DNA of 64,000 bases from Alkalibacillus haloalkaliphilus (GCF_007991275.1 NZ_BJYA01000017.1:1-64000), one strand, 5' to 3'. Shown: positions 8,400-17,279, counted from the first letter of the stretch. The notes: generated by a model from the letters alone, not told the origin. Program-made: numbers and translations.

Positions 8400-8885
8400 C
8401 TACTTCCATATTTCATCTAATTGATCAGCATAGAATTCAATTGCTTTTTTATAACTAGATATCTCAGGGTCATTCGTCGTATCTATTAAGCATTTTAGTA
8501 TTAGCTCCATAGCTTTACTATGTTCATTCAAGTTATACAAGGTCATCGAATAAAATGTTTGCATTGCTCTGTTTTCGGGAAATAGTTCAATCCCTTTTAA
8601 AAATGTACTTTTTGATTTTTTATATTCTCCTAAAGTTCTATATGTACTACCTAATCCCAATAAGGCACCTTCTAAATCTGTGGTAGGTAATCCAAGTTCA
8701 ATAGCATTTTCGTAAAAAGGTACTGCTTTAGCTTCTTCACCTAATAAATCATAACTCCAAGCACATTGATAGTTAATCGAAGCATCTTTAGGAGACTCCT
8801 CTACTAGTCTCATTAGGATCTCGTTTGATTCTTTGTGTTTTCCACTTTTCCTCATATCAATTGCCTTATCCAAATCTTTTTTCAT
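8400..8885 (-). CDS. Tetratricopeptide-repeat protein
   Basis: 161 aa from the ATG at 8885 (MKKDLDKAI), preceded by GGAGATGAGG; an in-frame ATG at 8900 lacks a site. At least three TPR helix pairs are visible: ESNEILMRLVEESPKDASIN, AVPFYENAIELGLP and SKSTFLKGIELFPENRAM. It has no signal peptide and no catalytic domain. It is a probable cytosolic protein-protein scaffold; partner unknown. Confidence 0.75.
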   Translation of the reverse strand: MKKDLDKAIDMRKSGKHKESNEILMRLVEESPKDASINYQCAWSYDLLGEEAKAVPFYENAIELGLPTTDLEGALLGLGSTYRTLGEYKKSKSTFLKGIELFPENRAMQTFYSMTLYNLNEHSKAMELILKCLIDTTNDPEISSYKKAIEFYADQLDEIWK

Positions 8886-8955
8886 AAGCCTCATCTCCAA
8901 TGCTGATCTGTTTCTTCTTTCACTATCTGCTCACGTTAGTTAATCACTAACATTG

Positions 8956-9726
8956 TTATAGTGTATCAATTACGGTTCCCCATGCTTTTGAGGTAGGTTC
9001 AATGATTTTGAAATGTTCTATGTCTGGCAGAATAATTAAGTTCACATTCTGATTGTGCTCAATTGCTTTCGAGTAATAATTTTCACTTAATTCAGAAGGT
9101 ACATGTTGATCTACTTCACCATGAACTAATACCTGGTCAACATCTGTGGGTAATAATTCAATTGGGGATGCAATATTATAGCGCTCAGGGACTTTACTTG
9201 GTGTCCCACCCATTAATTTACATACAGGACTCTCTATCCCTTTTGCCTCATGACTTTCCCACATCTTTTTCAAATCAGTTACTCCAGCCAAACTTATGGC
9301 TTTTTGAATTGGTACTGCTAGTTCATTAAACGTGTAGTCTAAACTTTTATGTACAGTTCTTGCCGCTAACCAAAGAGCTAAATGACCCCCGGCAGAGTGT
9401 CCAATTATAGTGACGTTAGATAGATCTAAATGATAAGTTTCTTTTATGTTTGTTAGGTGATTCACAGCATCTATGACATCATTAAACGTGCCTGTCCAAC
9501 CTCCTCCTTTTTCACCTAATCGACGATACTCAATATTCCATGTAACATAACCCCTTCGAGTTAAATCCTCTGCAATAGGGTTATTTTCTTCTAAATTATA
9601 TTTTGCTTGCCAAAAGCCTCCATGAATTAAAACTATAATTGCTGTCGGTTTTTCGCTTTCAGGTAACCGTAAAACTCCAAACTGTGATTGATTTTCCCCA
9701 TAAAATAACTTAATTTTCTTAGCCAT
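8956..9726 (-). CDS. Alpha/beta-hydrolase (esterase or kynurenine-formamidase-like)
   Basis: 256 aa. Has the oxyanion motif LIHGGFWQAK (about residue 34), nucleophile elbow GHSAGGHLALW (about residue 108) and a C-terminal catalytic His in DIEHFKII. The HGGFW plus GHSAGG pattern is typical of the carboxylesterase / BD-FAE / arylformamidase branch. There is no signal peptide, so it is cytosolic. The ATG follows AAGGAGGAAG. It is the last gene of the AT-rich block. The substrate is not inferable from context. Confidence 0.82.
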   Translation of the reverse strand: MAKKIKLFYGENQSQFGVLRLPESEKPTAIIVLIHGGFWQAKYNLEENNPIAEDLTRRGYVTWNIEYRRLGEKGGGWTGTFNDVIDAVNHLTNIKETYHLDLSNVTIIGHSAGGHLALWLAARTVHKSLDYTFNELAVPIQKAISLAGVTDLKKMWESHEAKGIESPVCKLMGGTPSKVPERYNIASPIELLPTDVDQVLVHGEVDQHVPSELSENYYSKAIEHNQNVNLIILPDIEHFKIIEPTSKAWGTVIDTL

Positions 9727-9891
9727 TACTTCCTCCTTATTAATCTTTTCAACTATTCTTATTCGTTAGTTTCACATTAATTTTAACATAAAATAACAAT
9801 TCGCCTTTTTACTTTTTAACTTTAAATAGCAAACCACATTTCAATTAACGCACTGGTAATAGGTATCCTCAATGTATAATTTTTTGTTAAC

Positions 9892-9926
9892 AAAAAAGAA
9901 ACCAAATCACTCTCGACTTGGTTTGC
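9892..9926 (-). terminator. Intrinsic terminator of the BadF-kinase transcript
   Basis: On the minus strand, AAACCAA pairs with TTGGTTT, followed by a T-rich run (CTTTTTTG). It lies about 60 bp after the kinase stop. Confidence 0.6.
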
Positions 9927-9982
9927 TAATTATTACACTTCGTATGTTTCTCCACACGAAACGAAACTTCAAGGCAGACTGT

Positions 9983-10891
9983 TTAACCGCCTAATTGTTT
10001 TAACGCTGCATCAATCGCACCCATAACTGGCTCGCGTTTTAATACACTTAACCGACTGCTTGAAGGAATGCGTCTTTTCAACAACTCAGGCAAAACATCT
10101 TCTCGTTTAAACAAACCACCAGCTAAGATCACCGTTTGATGTTGTTGAAAATGTTCATTTAACATCGTATTAATCGAACGTGCTAAGTCATCGGCTGCTT
10201 GCTCAACAATTTGGGTCGCATGGGGATCCTTTTCATCATAAGCTTCAAAAACGACACGGCTAAGTGATGCGATTTTTTCCCGTGGACTACTAGATTCATA
10301 AACTGCTGGGACTAAGTCTGGCACGACATCAACTTGAAAGTAAGCCGACACTTGATCAACTAAGTTATAAGCATCCGTTTTTCTGTCATGTGTATGGAAT
10401 ACTTTCCTCAAAGCCGCTTCACCGATCGCATAGCCGCTTCCTTCATCACCGAAAAGATAGCCCCAGCCACCGATTCGCGAAGCCTTACCTTCTTCGTTAA
10501 TGCCATAAGTAATCGAGCCTGTACCAGCGATTTGCACAATGCCTGGTTCGCCATAAGTCCCTGCATATAGCGCATTAATTGCGTCATTGGCAACTATGAC
10601 ATGTCTATTCGGCAAGCACTCAGCAAACACAGATTCTACTAATCTACTTTTTTCTGAATCACCTGAGCCTGACATGCCCGCAAAAACGAGCTCTACTTGA
10701 TCGAAAGCTTCGCCGTTTTGCTCTTTTAACTGATTAAACATATGTGATGCGGTCGCTTTTAATTGCTCACGACTAACCGCATTCGGATTAGTCGGGCCTA
10801 CTGTCACTTCGGCATAAACTGTTCCATGCACATCTGCAACGACCGCTTGCGTACCTGTTCCACCACCGTCGATTCCTAATACGATTGCCAT
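9983..10891 (-). CDS. BadF/BadG-type ATPase, probable GlcNAc/MurNAc kinase
   Basis: 302 aa. ASKHA-fold sugar kinase with phosphate-1 loop GIDGGGTGTQAVV at the N-terminus, a VANDAINALYAG adenosine/metal segment, AGTGSITYGI as phosphate-2 loop and AIGEAALRK. This is the pattern of N-acetylglucosamine kinases of the BadF family, which includes the clostridial MurNAc/GlcNAc kinase MurK. The window also encodes extracellular AmiE, NagZ and NamZ, which would release those sugars, so a role in phosphorylating imported amino sugars is likely. It is divergent from the MsmX-type ATPase across a symmetric regulatory region. Confidence 0.82.
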   Translation of the reverse strand: MAIVLGIDGGGTGTQAVVADVHGTVYAEVTVGPTNPNAVSREQLKATASHMFNQLKEQNGEAFDQVELVFAGMSGSGDSEKSRLVESVFAECLPNRHVIVANDAINALYAGTYGEPGIVQIAGTGSITYGINEEGKASRIGGWGYLFGDEGSGYAIGEAALRKVFHTHDRKTDAYNLVDQVSAYFQVDVVPDLVPAVYESSSPREKIASLSRVVFEAYDEKDPHATQIVEQAADDLARSINTMLNEHFQQHQTVILAGGLFKREDVLPELLKRRIPSSSRLSVLKREPVMGAIDAALKQLGG

Positions 10892-10937
10892 ATTCTCAAC
10901 CCCATATATTCGAATTTACTTTTCATTATGTGTAAAG

Positions 10938-11029
10938 GCTTTCAAAAAAGCAATAGCAGAATGCACACAGTTAATCTAATAATCGTGTGCATTTTTGCCA
11001 TAGTTTTTGAAAGCGCTTTTTTATAAAAT
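10938..11029. promoter_or_regulatory. Nested inverted repeats and cre-like operator between the kinase and msmX
   Basis: Outer arms GCTTTCAAAAA (10938-10948) and TTTTTGAAAGC (11004-11014) enclose inner arms ATGCACAC (10961-10968) and GTGTGCAT (10985-10992). The right side contains the perfect 10-bp palindrome AAAGCGCTTT (11010-11019), a LacI/CcpA-type half-site pair with central CG, directly before the TATAAAAT of msmX (11022-11029). The layout suggests one regulator or loop controlling both divergent genes. Confidence 0.6.
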
Positions 11030-11054
11030 GAGATTAGTAGAAAGGATGGTTGAG

Positions 11055-12152
11055 ATGGCAGAGTTAAAGTTAAAAAATATTAATAAGTATTATGAAAAAG
11101 ATGTACACGCTGTTAAAGATTTCGATTTAGATATTGGAGATAAAGAATTCGTCGTATTTGTTGGCCCGTCTGGTTGCGGTAAGTCAACGACACTACGCAT
11201 GATCGCTGGATTAGAAGACATTACTTCAGGTGACTTAATGATTGACGACCGACGCGTCAATGATGTCCCACCGAAAAACCGTGATATCGCGATGGTTTTC
11301 CAAAACTACGCGCTTTACCCGCACATGTCAGTATTTGATAACATCGCATTCGGCTTAAAACTACGTAAATTTAAAAAAGATGTTATTAAAGAAAAAGTAG
11401 AAGATGCTGCAAAAATTCTTGGACTAGAAGACTACTTAGACCGTAAACCGAAAGCCCTTTCAGGTGGTCAGCGTCAGCGTGTTGCACTAGGACGCGCAAT
11501 CGTACGTGATGCGAAAGTGTTCTTAATGGACGAACCGTTATCAAACTTAGACGCTAAACTACGTGTTCAAATGCGTACAGAAATTCAGAAGCTTCACCAA
11601 CGTTTACAAACAACAACGGTCTACGTAACACACGACCAAACGGAAGCGATGACGATGGCAACACGTTTAGTCGTTATGAAAGATGGCGTTGTTCAACAAG
11701 TTGGTTCACCGAAAGAAGTATTCGATTATCCGAACAACGTATTCGTAGGTGGATTTATCGGGTCACCAGCAATGAACTTCTTTGACGGTACAGTTGAAGA
11801 TGGTGCATTTAAAGTTGGAGATGTGTCGATTGAAATCCCTGAAGGTCGCATGAAAATTTTACGCGATCAAGGCTATGTTGGAAAAGATGTTTCGATGGGC
11901 GTTCGTCCTGAAGATATCCATGACGAGCCGGTCTTTATTGAAAATTCACCAGGCACAGCATTCGAATCAAGTGTTGAAGTAGCTGAACTAATGGGCTCTG
12001 AAACTTACCTATACTCTCGCCTAGGGGAGCAAGAATACATTGCACGCGTAGACGCACGTTCACAAGTAAACGCAGGCGACAGCGTGAACCTAGCAATCGA
12101 CATGAACAAAGTCCACTTCTTCGATACAGAAACTGAAGAGCGAATTAAATAG
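11055..12152 (+). CDS. msmX: MsmX/UgpC-type multi-sugar ABC importer ATPase
   Basis: 365 aa from the ATG at 11055 (MAELKLKNINK), after GAAAGGATGG. Complete ABC motifs: Walker A GPSGCGKST, Q-loop VFQNYALYPHMSV, signature LSGGQRQRVALGRA, Walker B VFLMDEPLSNLDA, switch VTHDQTEA. These are followed by a TOBE/OB domain in the last ~120 residues. In bacilli one such ATPase energises several sugar importers. The GH65-linked ABC transporter at 19.7-22.8 kb has no ATPase gene, so this protein is the obvious partner. A cre-like site lies at its promoter. Confidence 0.9.
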   Translation: MAELKLKNINKYYEKDVHAVKDFDLDIGDKEFVVFVGPSGCGKSTTLRMIAGLEDITSGDLMIDDRRVNDVPPKNRDIAMVFQNYALYPHMSVFDNIAFGLKLRKFKKDVIKEKVEDAAKILGLEDYLDRKPKALSGGQRQRVALGRAIVRDAKVFLMDEPLSNLDAKLRVQMRTEIQKLHQRLQTTTVYVTHDQTEAMTMATRLVVMKDGVVQQVGSPKEVFDYPNNVFVGGFIGSPAMNFFDGTVEDGAFKVGDVSIEIPEGRMKILRDQGYVGKDVSMGVRPEDIHDEPVFIENSPGTAFESSVEVAELMGSETYLYSRLGEQEYIARVDARSQVNAGDSVNLAIDMNKVHFFDTETEERIK

Positions 12153-12160
12153 ATTGTGAA

Positions 12161-12186
12161 AAACTGCCGTCCAGGCAGTTTTTTTC
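12161..12186 (+). terminator. Intrinsic terminator after msmX
   Basis: Stem AACTGCC / GGCAGTT with a 5-base loop runs directly into seven T residues. Confidence 0.85.
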
Positions 12187-12214
12187 GTTTTGATCGTGCG
12201 TCACGGGATGGATT

Positions 12215-12360
12215 CCGAATTAGGCGAACGCTCAATTAATTAGGCGTTCGCTTAATTATTTTTAATTTCGCCCAATTATTATGAATTTCGCTTAATTATC
12301 AAGATTTTCGCTTAATTATTTAAAAAATCGCCTAATTCTCAAATAATTAGGCGATTTCAC
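12215..12360. repeat. Array A2: CGCTTAATT-type (family II) array
   Basis: Opens with a 40-bp imperfect palindrome at 12218-12257 (AATTAGGCGAACG arm). TTCGC cores follow at 12249, 12269, 12289, 12309 and 12329, exactly 20 bp apart, with words CTTAATTAT, CCCAATTAT and CCTAATTCT. The last unit is inverted on itself to form a terminator. It sits between convergent msmX and the FGE gene. Confidence 0.9.
12322..12357 (-). terminator. Array-derived terminator of the FGE gene
   Basis: The last array unit (AAATCGCCTAATT, 12325-12337) pairs perfectly with AATTAGGCGATTT (12345-12357). On the minus strand the stem is followed by TTTTTTA. It lies 14 bp after the FGE stop. Confidence 0.85.
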
Positions 12361-12370
12361 TATATCTATT

Positions 12371-13294
12371 TTACACATCTTTCACACATCGAAAGCCAAC
12401 ATTTCCTGATGAGCTGTCAGGCGTGTTGGAAGTGCGTGCTGCCACTCGGTAGCGATTGCAGTAGGAGTCGTGGCATAAGTATGATCCGCCTCTCATCGCT
12501 TTCGCATCTGCCTCATCTACCTGTGCAAACGAATCCGCGCTCCATTCCCATACGTTGCCTGCCATTTGATCAAGTCCAAATCGGTTACTTTTATATGCAT
12601 TGACTGGCGCTGTCGCTAAATAACCGTCTTCCATAATGTTTTGCGTTGGAAATTCCCCTTGCCAAATGTTACACATATGCTTACCACCTGGTGTGAGCTC
12701 ATCGCCCCAAGGGTAACGCTTTTGAACGAGTCCGCCACGTGCCGCGTACTCCCATTCCGCTTCAGTCGGCAACCTTTTGCCAGCCCACTTGCAATAAGCG
12801 TTCGCATCATTCCACGATACGTGAACAACTGGGTGCTCCATTCGTTTTTCGATATCCGAATAGGGCCCCTCAGGCTGGTACCAATAGGCTTTTTCCACGA
12901 CGATCCACCAAGGCGTATTTGGCACGCGCTGTCTAGCAAAAGGTACATTTTCCCCTTTTATAAACTTATGAAAAACAAACGACCAACCATACTGCTCAGC
13001 CTCTGTCACATACCCTGTCTCATCGATAAATGCTTTAAACTCGCGATTCGTTACCACTGTTTTGTCAATATAAAACGGATCAACAACCACTTCACGAACT
13101 GGCCCTTCCCCATCATGAGGGTTAACGTCGTGATCGTCAGAGCCCATTAAAAATGGACCGCCATTAATATAGACCATCTCTTTTTCAAGCTCACGCACGC
13201 TTCTAGAAATGTCTGCATCATGGTGTTCCCCAGTTGAAAAGTCTACCTTCACTTGTTCACGCTTTGCGCTACAGCAAGATTTTTCTCCACTCAC
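12371..13294 (-). CDS. Formylglycine-generating enzyme (aerobic sulfatase maturase)
   Basis: 307 aa. Oxidises the active-site Cys of type I sulfatases to formylglycine. It has the FGE/SUMF1 fold: GGPFLMGSDD at about residue 45, HPVVHVSWNDANAYCKWA, RLPTEAEWEYAARGG, AGNVWEWSAD, and the C-terminal GGSYLCHDSYCNRYR with the two copper-binding Cys residues that mark genuine FGEs rather than generic SUMF-domain proteins. The N-terminus carries a CC pair (EKSCCSAK). The GTG start is 7 bp after TGAGGT. Its client sulfatase is the gene immediately upstream, separated by a repeat array. Confidence 0.92.
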   Translation of the reverse strand: MSGEKSCCSAKREQVKVDFSTGEHHDADISRSVRELEKEMVYINGGPFLMGSDDHDVNPHDGEGPVREVVVDPFYIDKTVVTNREFKAFIDETGYVTEAEQYGWSFVFHKFIKGENVPFARQRVPNTPWWIVVEKAYWYQPEGPYSDIEKRMEHPVVHVSWNDANAYCKWAGKRLPTEAEWEYAARGGLVQKRYPWGDELTPGGKHMCNIWQGEFPTQNIMEDGYLATAPVNAYKSNRFGLDQMAGNVWEWSADSFAQVDEADAKAMRGGSYLCHDSYCNRYRVAARTSNTPDSSSGNVGFRCVKDV

Positions 13295-13312
13295 ACTAAT
13301 ACCTCACTTCTA

Positions 13313-13411
13313 ATTCGGCGTTCGCCGGAATATACACCGATTTCACCGGAAAAATTTAATTTTCGCCGGATTATTGGAAATTTCGCCGGAATAATGTTAG
13401 CAACCGCCGAA
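13313..13411. repeat. Array A3: short CGCCGGA-type (family I) array
   Basis: Starts with the head TTCGGCGTTCGCCGGAA and continues with CACCGGAAAAA, CGCCGGATTAT and CGCCGGAATAA units at 20-21 bp spacing. It ends near an inverted CCGCCGAA. It is shorter than other family I copies and lacks the CGCTGATAATCC tail. It lies between the sulfatase and FGE genes, both on the minus strand. Confidence 0.85.
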
Positions 13412-13456
13412 CAACGACACTAATCGACACCCAACTTACTCATTTATATCATAAAT

Positions 13457-13484
13457 AAAAGCAGGGACGAACGCCAACGTCCCC
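13457..13484 (-). terminator. Intrinsic terminator after the sulfatase
   Basis: On the minus strand GGGACG pairs with CGTCCC over an 8-base loop, followed by TGCTTTTATTTAT. It lies 12 bp past the sulfatase stop. Confidence 0.7.
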
Positions 13485-13495
13485 ACTTCTACTCA

Positions 13496-14806
13496 CTACT
13501 TTTTACGACTTTCGTAATCGTCATCAACGGTTTCCCATTCTTCTGCTTCATATCCTGGTACGCGCCCTTTTAACAATGGATCATCACTTGCTTCCATCCA
13601 TTGATCGACTTTCGCGCGCAAATCAGCCACAACTTCACGATAAGCCTCATCACTAGCTATATTATTTAACTCAGCCGGATCAGCCTCTAGATCATAAAGC
13701 TCTTCATCAACATTCGGCACGTAATACTCATCTCGTACAACTTCGCCAGTTAAGCTCGTATGCAGATCATAAGGCATATAAACTTTTGGCCCGTCTTCGA
13801 AATTACGGATGTATTTATACTTTTGAGTACGAACGCCGCGCATCGGGTGATACTTATCGTGCCACGTCATTTCAGCGAAGAAGTGATCACGCGTCTGTTC
13901 GACTTCCCCTTCAATTAATGGCAAGAAGCTCACACCGTCAACGCCTTCAGGAACTTTACAATCGACTAGATCAAAAATCGTCGGCATTAAGTCAACGTTA
14001 CATAATAAGGCATCTGACTGGTAACCTTGTTCGTACATGCCTTCAGGGAACTTCATTAAAAAGGCTGTTTCAAGCCCTGAATCATAAAGCGTTCCTTTTG
14101 CACGTGGGAAGGCAATGCCGTGGTCGGTTGTGAAAATAATAATCGTATTATCGTCAAAGCCTTGTTCTTTAATGGCACGTTTAATACGTCCAACCGCGTC
14201 ATCCATATCCATACCCGAACGGTAAAATTGCGCAAAATCTTTTCGCACTTCTTCTGTATCTGGTAAATAATCTGGTAAAACAACTTCGTCTAAATCAACT
14301 GGCTCATAGTCGTCAAATGGGCGATGTGTTTCTTCAAAGCCAAGTGAGACATAGAATGGCGAGTCGTCATCGCGCTTATTTTCTTCTTTTAAAAAGTCAA
14401 CGAAATGATCCGTCACATCAGTTGCCCAATTGCCAGGCACTTGTTGATAATTTTGATATCCTAATTTGTACGGGTCGAACTCATCGTTCACAGACTCGTG
14501 GTAAAGTCCAATTAACGACGTCCGGTAGCCAATTTTATTTAACTCAGAAGGAATCGTCTCCAACTGTTCATAAATTGAATGCCCCATATGTGCAAGCCCC
14601 ATCATACCGTGATTGTGTCCGTAACGCCCTGTCATAATACTGCCACGGCTCGGACTACATTGCGGTTGTGAGCAAAAATATTGGTTAAACTGTATACCTT
14701 CACTTGCTAACTCATCAATTTCTGGCGTCTCAACATTTCGGCCGTATGTGCCTAAATAACGCCCCGTGTCATGAGATATTATAAAAACGATATTCGGTCG
14801 CTGCAT
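13496..14806 (-). CDS. Type I sulfatase (Cys-type, cytosolic)
   Basis: 436 aa. Sulfatase-fold hydrolase with the formylglycine motif CSPSRGSIMTGRYGHN (Cys at about residue 50) and a C-terminal metal segment FTTDHGIAFPRAKGTLYD. The N-terminus MQRPNIVFIISHDTGRY has no signal peptide, so it should act on an intracellular sulfated compound. The first metal motif is HD rather than the usual DD, as in some heparan-N-sulfatase-like members. It is followed by its FGE and preceded, 15 bp away, by a GH65 phosphorylase, suggesting a sulfated sugar substrate handled after import; this is inference. Confidence 0.9.
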   Translation of the reverse strand: MQRPNIVFIISHDTGRYLGTYGRNVETPEIDELASEGIQFNQYFCSQPQCSPSRGSIMTGRYGHNHGMMGLAHMGHSIYEQLETIPSELNKIGYRTSLIGLYHESVNDEFDPYKLGYQNYQQVPGNWATDVTDHFVDFLKEENKRDDDSPFYVSLGFEETHRPFDDYEPVDLDEVVLPDYLPDTEEVRKDFAQFYRSGMDMDDAVGRIKRAIKEQGFDDNTIIIFTTDHGIAFPRAKGTLYDSGLETAFLMKFPEGMYEQGYQSDALLCNVDLMPTIFDLVDCKVPEGVDGVSFLPLIEGEVEQTRDHFFAEMTWHDKYHPMRGVRTQKYKYIRNFEDGPKVYMPYDLHTSLTGEVVRDEYYVPNVDEELYDLEADPAELNNIASDEAYREVVADLRAKVDQWMEASDDPLLKGRVPGYEAEEWETVDDDYESRKK

Positions 14807-14821
14807 GATGCTACACCTCTC

Positions 14822-17062
14822 TTAAAGTGATTTTGCAACAGGTGAATCTACTGTTAACTGCAATTTCTTATCGTAATGGCCAATTGTGACGTCATCACCC
14901 TCAACTAACGTGTAAACAACTTGTCCACCTTTTAACTCAACACTAATTAAACGGCCACGGAAGCGTAAGCTAAAGGAAAAGTCATCCCAAGCAGCTACTT
15001 GTCTTGGCGCGAAGTTTAGCCCTTCTTCTTTTACACGTAATCCGGCAAAACCGTAAACCATCGCTAACCATGTGCCACCCATATTCGCCATGTGCAAGCC
15101 GTCTTTTGTGTTTTTGTGTAAATTATCAATATCTAAGCGGGCTGTCTCATTGAAATAATGATATGCCTTTTCGTCATGGCCAAGTTTTGACGCCATAATA
15201 CTAAATACACAGTAAGATAAAGACGAATCGTGCGTCGTCACGCGCTCGTAATAGTCATACGACTTACGGATCGCCTCTTCATCAGCAAAATCTTCTACTA
15301 AAAAGTGAGCGAGCACAGTATCTGCTTGCTTACACACTTGATAACGGTACAACGTTAATGGATGATAATTTAACAATAGCGGATACTCTTCTTCAGACGT
15401 ATTGTCTAAGTCCCACACTTCTTTATTTAGAAATGTGTCATCTTGCTCATTAATACCAAGCTCTTCATTGTAAGGCAAGAACATATTCTCAGCCGCTTCA
15501 TTCCAAAAAGCTGCTTCTTCAGCCGTTACACCGAGCTTTTCAACTAACTCACGGTCTTGAACGTCTTGATAAATTTTATAAGCCCATTCCATGTTATACT
15601 TCGCCATTGCGTTCGTGTAATAGTTATTGTTCACAATACACGTATACTCATCAGGACCTGTTACATTATTAATTAAAAACTTCCCATCTTTCATAAAGCC
15701 TGTGTCAGCCCATAGTCTCGCTGTTTCAATAAGCACTTCTGCTAAATAATCTTCTTTGAACTGCTCATCTTTCGTCACTAAATAGTACTGAATAAAGCTG
15801 TACGCAATGTCAGCACTAATGTGATATTGCGCTGTACCGGCTGGGAAGAATGCTGAACTTTCAGGACCGGTGATCGTACGCCATGGGAACAATGCCCCTT
15901 GCTTATGTCCCATCTCTTTCGCACGCGCTCTTGCTGCATCCAACGTCGAATAACGGTGTAACAGTAAGCCCTTTGCGATCTCAGGGTTCGTCATTAAAAA
16001 GACAGGGAAAATATAAATTTCCGTATCCCAGAAATAATGCCCTTCATACCCTTCACCTGAAAGCCCTTTTGCGGAAATATTGCTTACAGAATCTTTTCCG
16101 ACAGACTGTAGAAGATGATAAAGGTTAAAACGAATGCCTTCTTGTAAACTGTCATCACCTGAAACAGCAACGTCAGACACACGCCAAAATTCGTCTAGGT
16201 AACCTTTTTGCTCTGCTAAAATCGCATCAAAACTCGCTAACTTATTTTGAATATCGATCCCTTTTTGTAAAAGATCTTCCCCGTGACGAAGCGTATCTGT
16301 ATAAACGTTATACTTAACTAAAGACGCCCCTTCACCACTGAACGTAAACGTCTCTGTTACTTCATGATCACCACAGTTTACTTCATGCACACCATCATGC
16401 TCATGACGCGTCACACACGCTACTTCTAAATTCGAACGCTCAGTACGCGCTTTAATTTGGGTTAAACCTGAATCATTAACTGCCTGATCAGCGTATAAAA
16501 GTTTCGCATGACCAGAAGCGAGACGCGGATCACCTTTTTCAACGTAGTTCGTCACATCGCCATTCACTTTAGAAACGAGCTGAATTTCTTTTATATCAGT
16601 AACCGGCTCGACATCGACTTTGATTGCGAATAATTCTTTCGTCACAAAAGAAACGACACGCGTAAACGTTAACTTCACTTCTTTTCCATTCGGCGAACGC
16701 CAATGAATGTGGCGAACAGAATAACCTTCATCCATATGAAGTGTACGGTCGAAGCTGACGATTTCACCTTCAAATAAACTAAAACGTTCACCATCGACAA
16801 ATACATCAATTGGTTGTGCGTCGATCACATTCGCTAATTTTTGTTGAAAATCAGGAAAACCGAATAGCTTCTCCCCGTACTGAATGTCTGTTTCTTCATG
16901 GAACGCATTAATGTACGTTCCGTGAATTGATTTATAATCATCACGATAGCCTTCTTCAAAATTCCCTCTTACCCCTAAGTAACCGTTACCGAGGAACATA
17001 AGACTTTCGTTAACTAAAAGCTGCTGTTCATCTAAAGCTGTATTTGATAACTGCCAAGTCAA
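14822..17062 (-). CDS. GH65 disaccharide phosphorylase (second copy)
   Basis: 746 aa from a TTG at 17062 (TWQLSNTALDEQQLL), which lies 8 bp after GGGAG; an upstream GTG at 17077 has no site. GH65 motifs: GYEGHYFWDTEIYIFP, the catalytic acid in TGPDEYTCIVNNNYYTNAM, the phosphate-binding KQADT region, and THDSSLSYC. Such enzymes reversibly phosphorolyse alpha-glucosides (maltose, trehalose, kojibiose, nigerose, glucosylglycerol) to beta-glucose-1-P; the exact substrate cannot be read from sequence. PgmB upstream would use the product. Confidence 0.9.
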   Translation of the reverse strand: MTWQLSNTALDEQQLLVNESLMFLGNGYLGVRGNFEEGYRDDYKSIHGTYINAFHEETDIQYGEKLFGFPDFQQKLANVIDAQPIDVFVDGERFSLFEGEIVSFDRTLHMDEGYSVRHIHWRSPNGKEVKLTFTRVVSFVTKELFAIKVDVEPVTDIKEIQLVSKVNGDVTNYVEKGDPRLASGHAKLLYADQAVNDSGLTQIKARTERSNLEVACVTRHEHDGVHEVNCGDHEVTETFTFSGEGASLVKYNVYTDTLRHGEDLLQKGIDIQNKLASFDAILAEQKGYLDEFWRVSDVAVSGDDSLQEGIRFNLYHLLQSVGKDSVSNISAKGLSGEGYEGHYFWDTEIYIFPVFLMTNPEIAKGLLLHRYSTLDAARARAKEMGHKQGALFPWRTITGPESSAFFPAGTAQYHISADIAYSFIQYYLVTKDEQFKEDYLAEVLIETARLWADTGFMKDGKFLINNVTGPDEYTCIVNNNYYTNAMAKYNMEWAYKIYQDVQDRELVEKLGVTAEEAAFWNEAAENMFLPYNEELGINEQDDTFLNKEVWDLDNTSEEEYPLLLNYHPLTLYRYQVCKQADTVLAHFLVEDFADEEAIRKSYDYYERVTTHDSSLSYCVFSIMASKLGHDEKAYHYFNETARLDIDNLHKNTKDGLHMANMGGTWLAMVYGFAGLRVKEEGLNFAPRQVAAWDDFSFSLRFRGRLISVELKGGQVVYTLVEGDDVTIGHYDKKLQLTVDSPVAKSL

Positions 17063-17141
17063 AATCGACACTCCCACTCTATAAAAAATTCCGTGACATC
17101 GCTTGATTCGGATTGGTAAATGGATTGGAAAATTATGTTTT

Positions 17142-17279
17142 ATCGGCGATTTTTAAAATATTCCGGCGAAAAATTATTTTTTCCGGCGAAATTTTTAATA
17201 ATCCGGCGAACTCCATATATAATCCGGCGAAAATCTCGATATTCCGGCGAACTCACCTCATAATCCGGCGAACGCCGAT
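17142..17279. repeat. Array A4: family I array in reverse orientation
   Basis: Reads on the minus strand as head GGCGTTCGCCGGATTAT followed by five further CGCCGGA units at about 20-21 bp and a final CGCCGATAAA. The head overlaps the pgmB stop codon region. It lies between pgmB and the second GH65 gene, both minus strand. An open frame of 66 codons on the plus strand is a by-product of the 21-bp period. Confidence 0.88.

Noticed and set aside
12641-13150. 169-codon plus-strand gene opposite the FGE gene
   Set aside because: The FGE frame has all diagnostic motifs and a start site; the opposite frame has no recognisable protein features.
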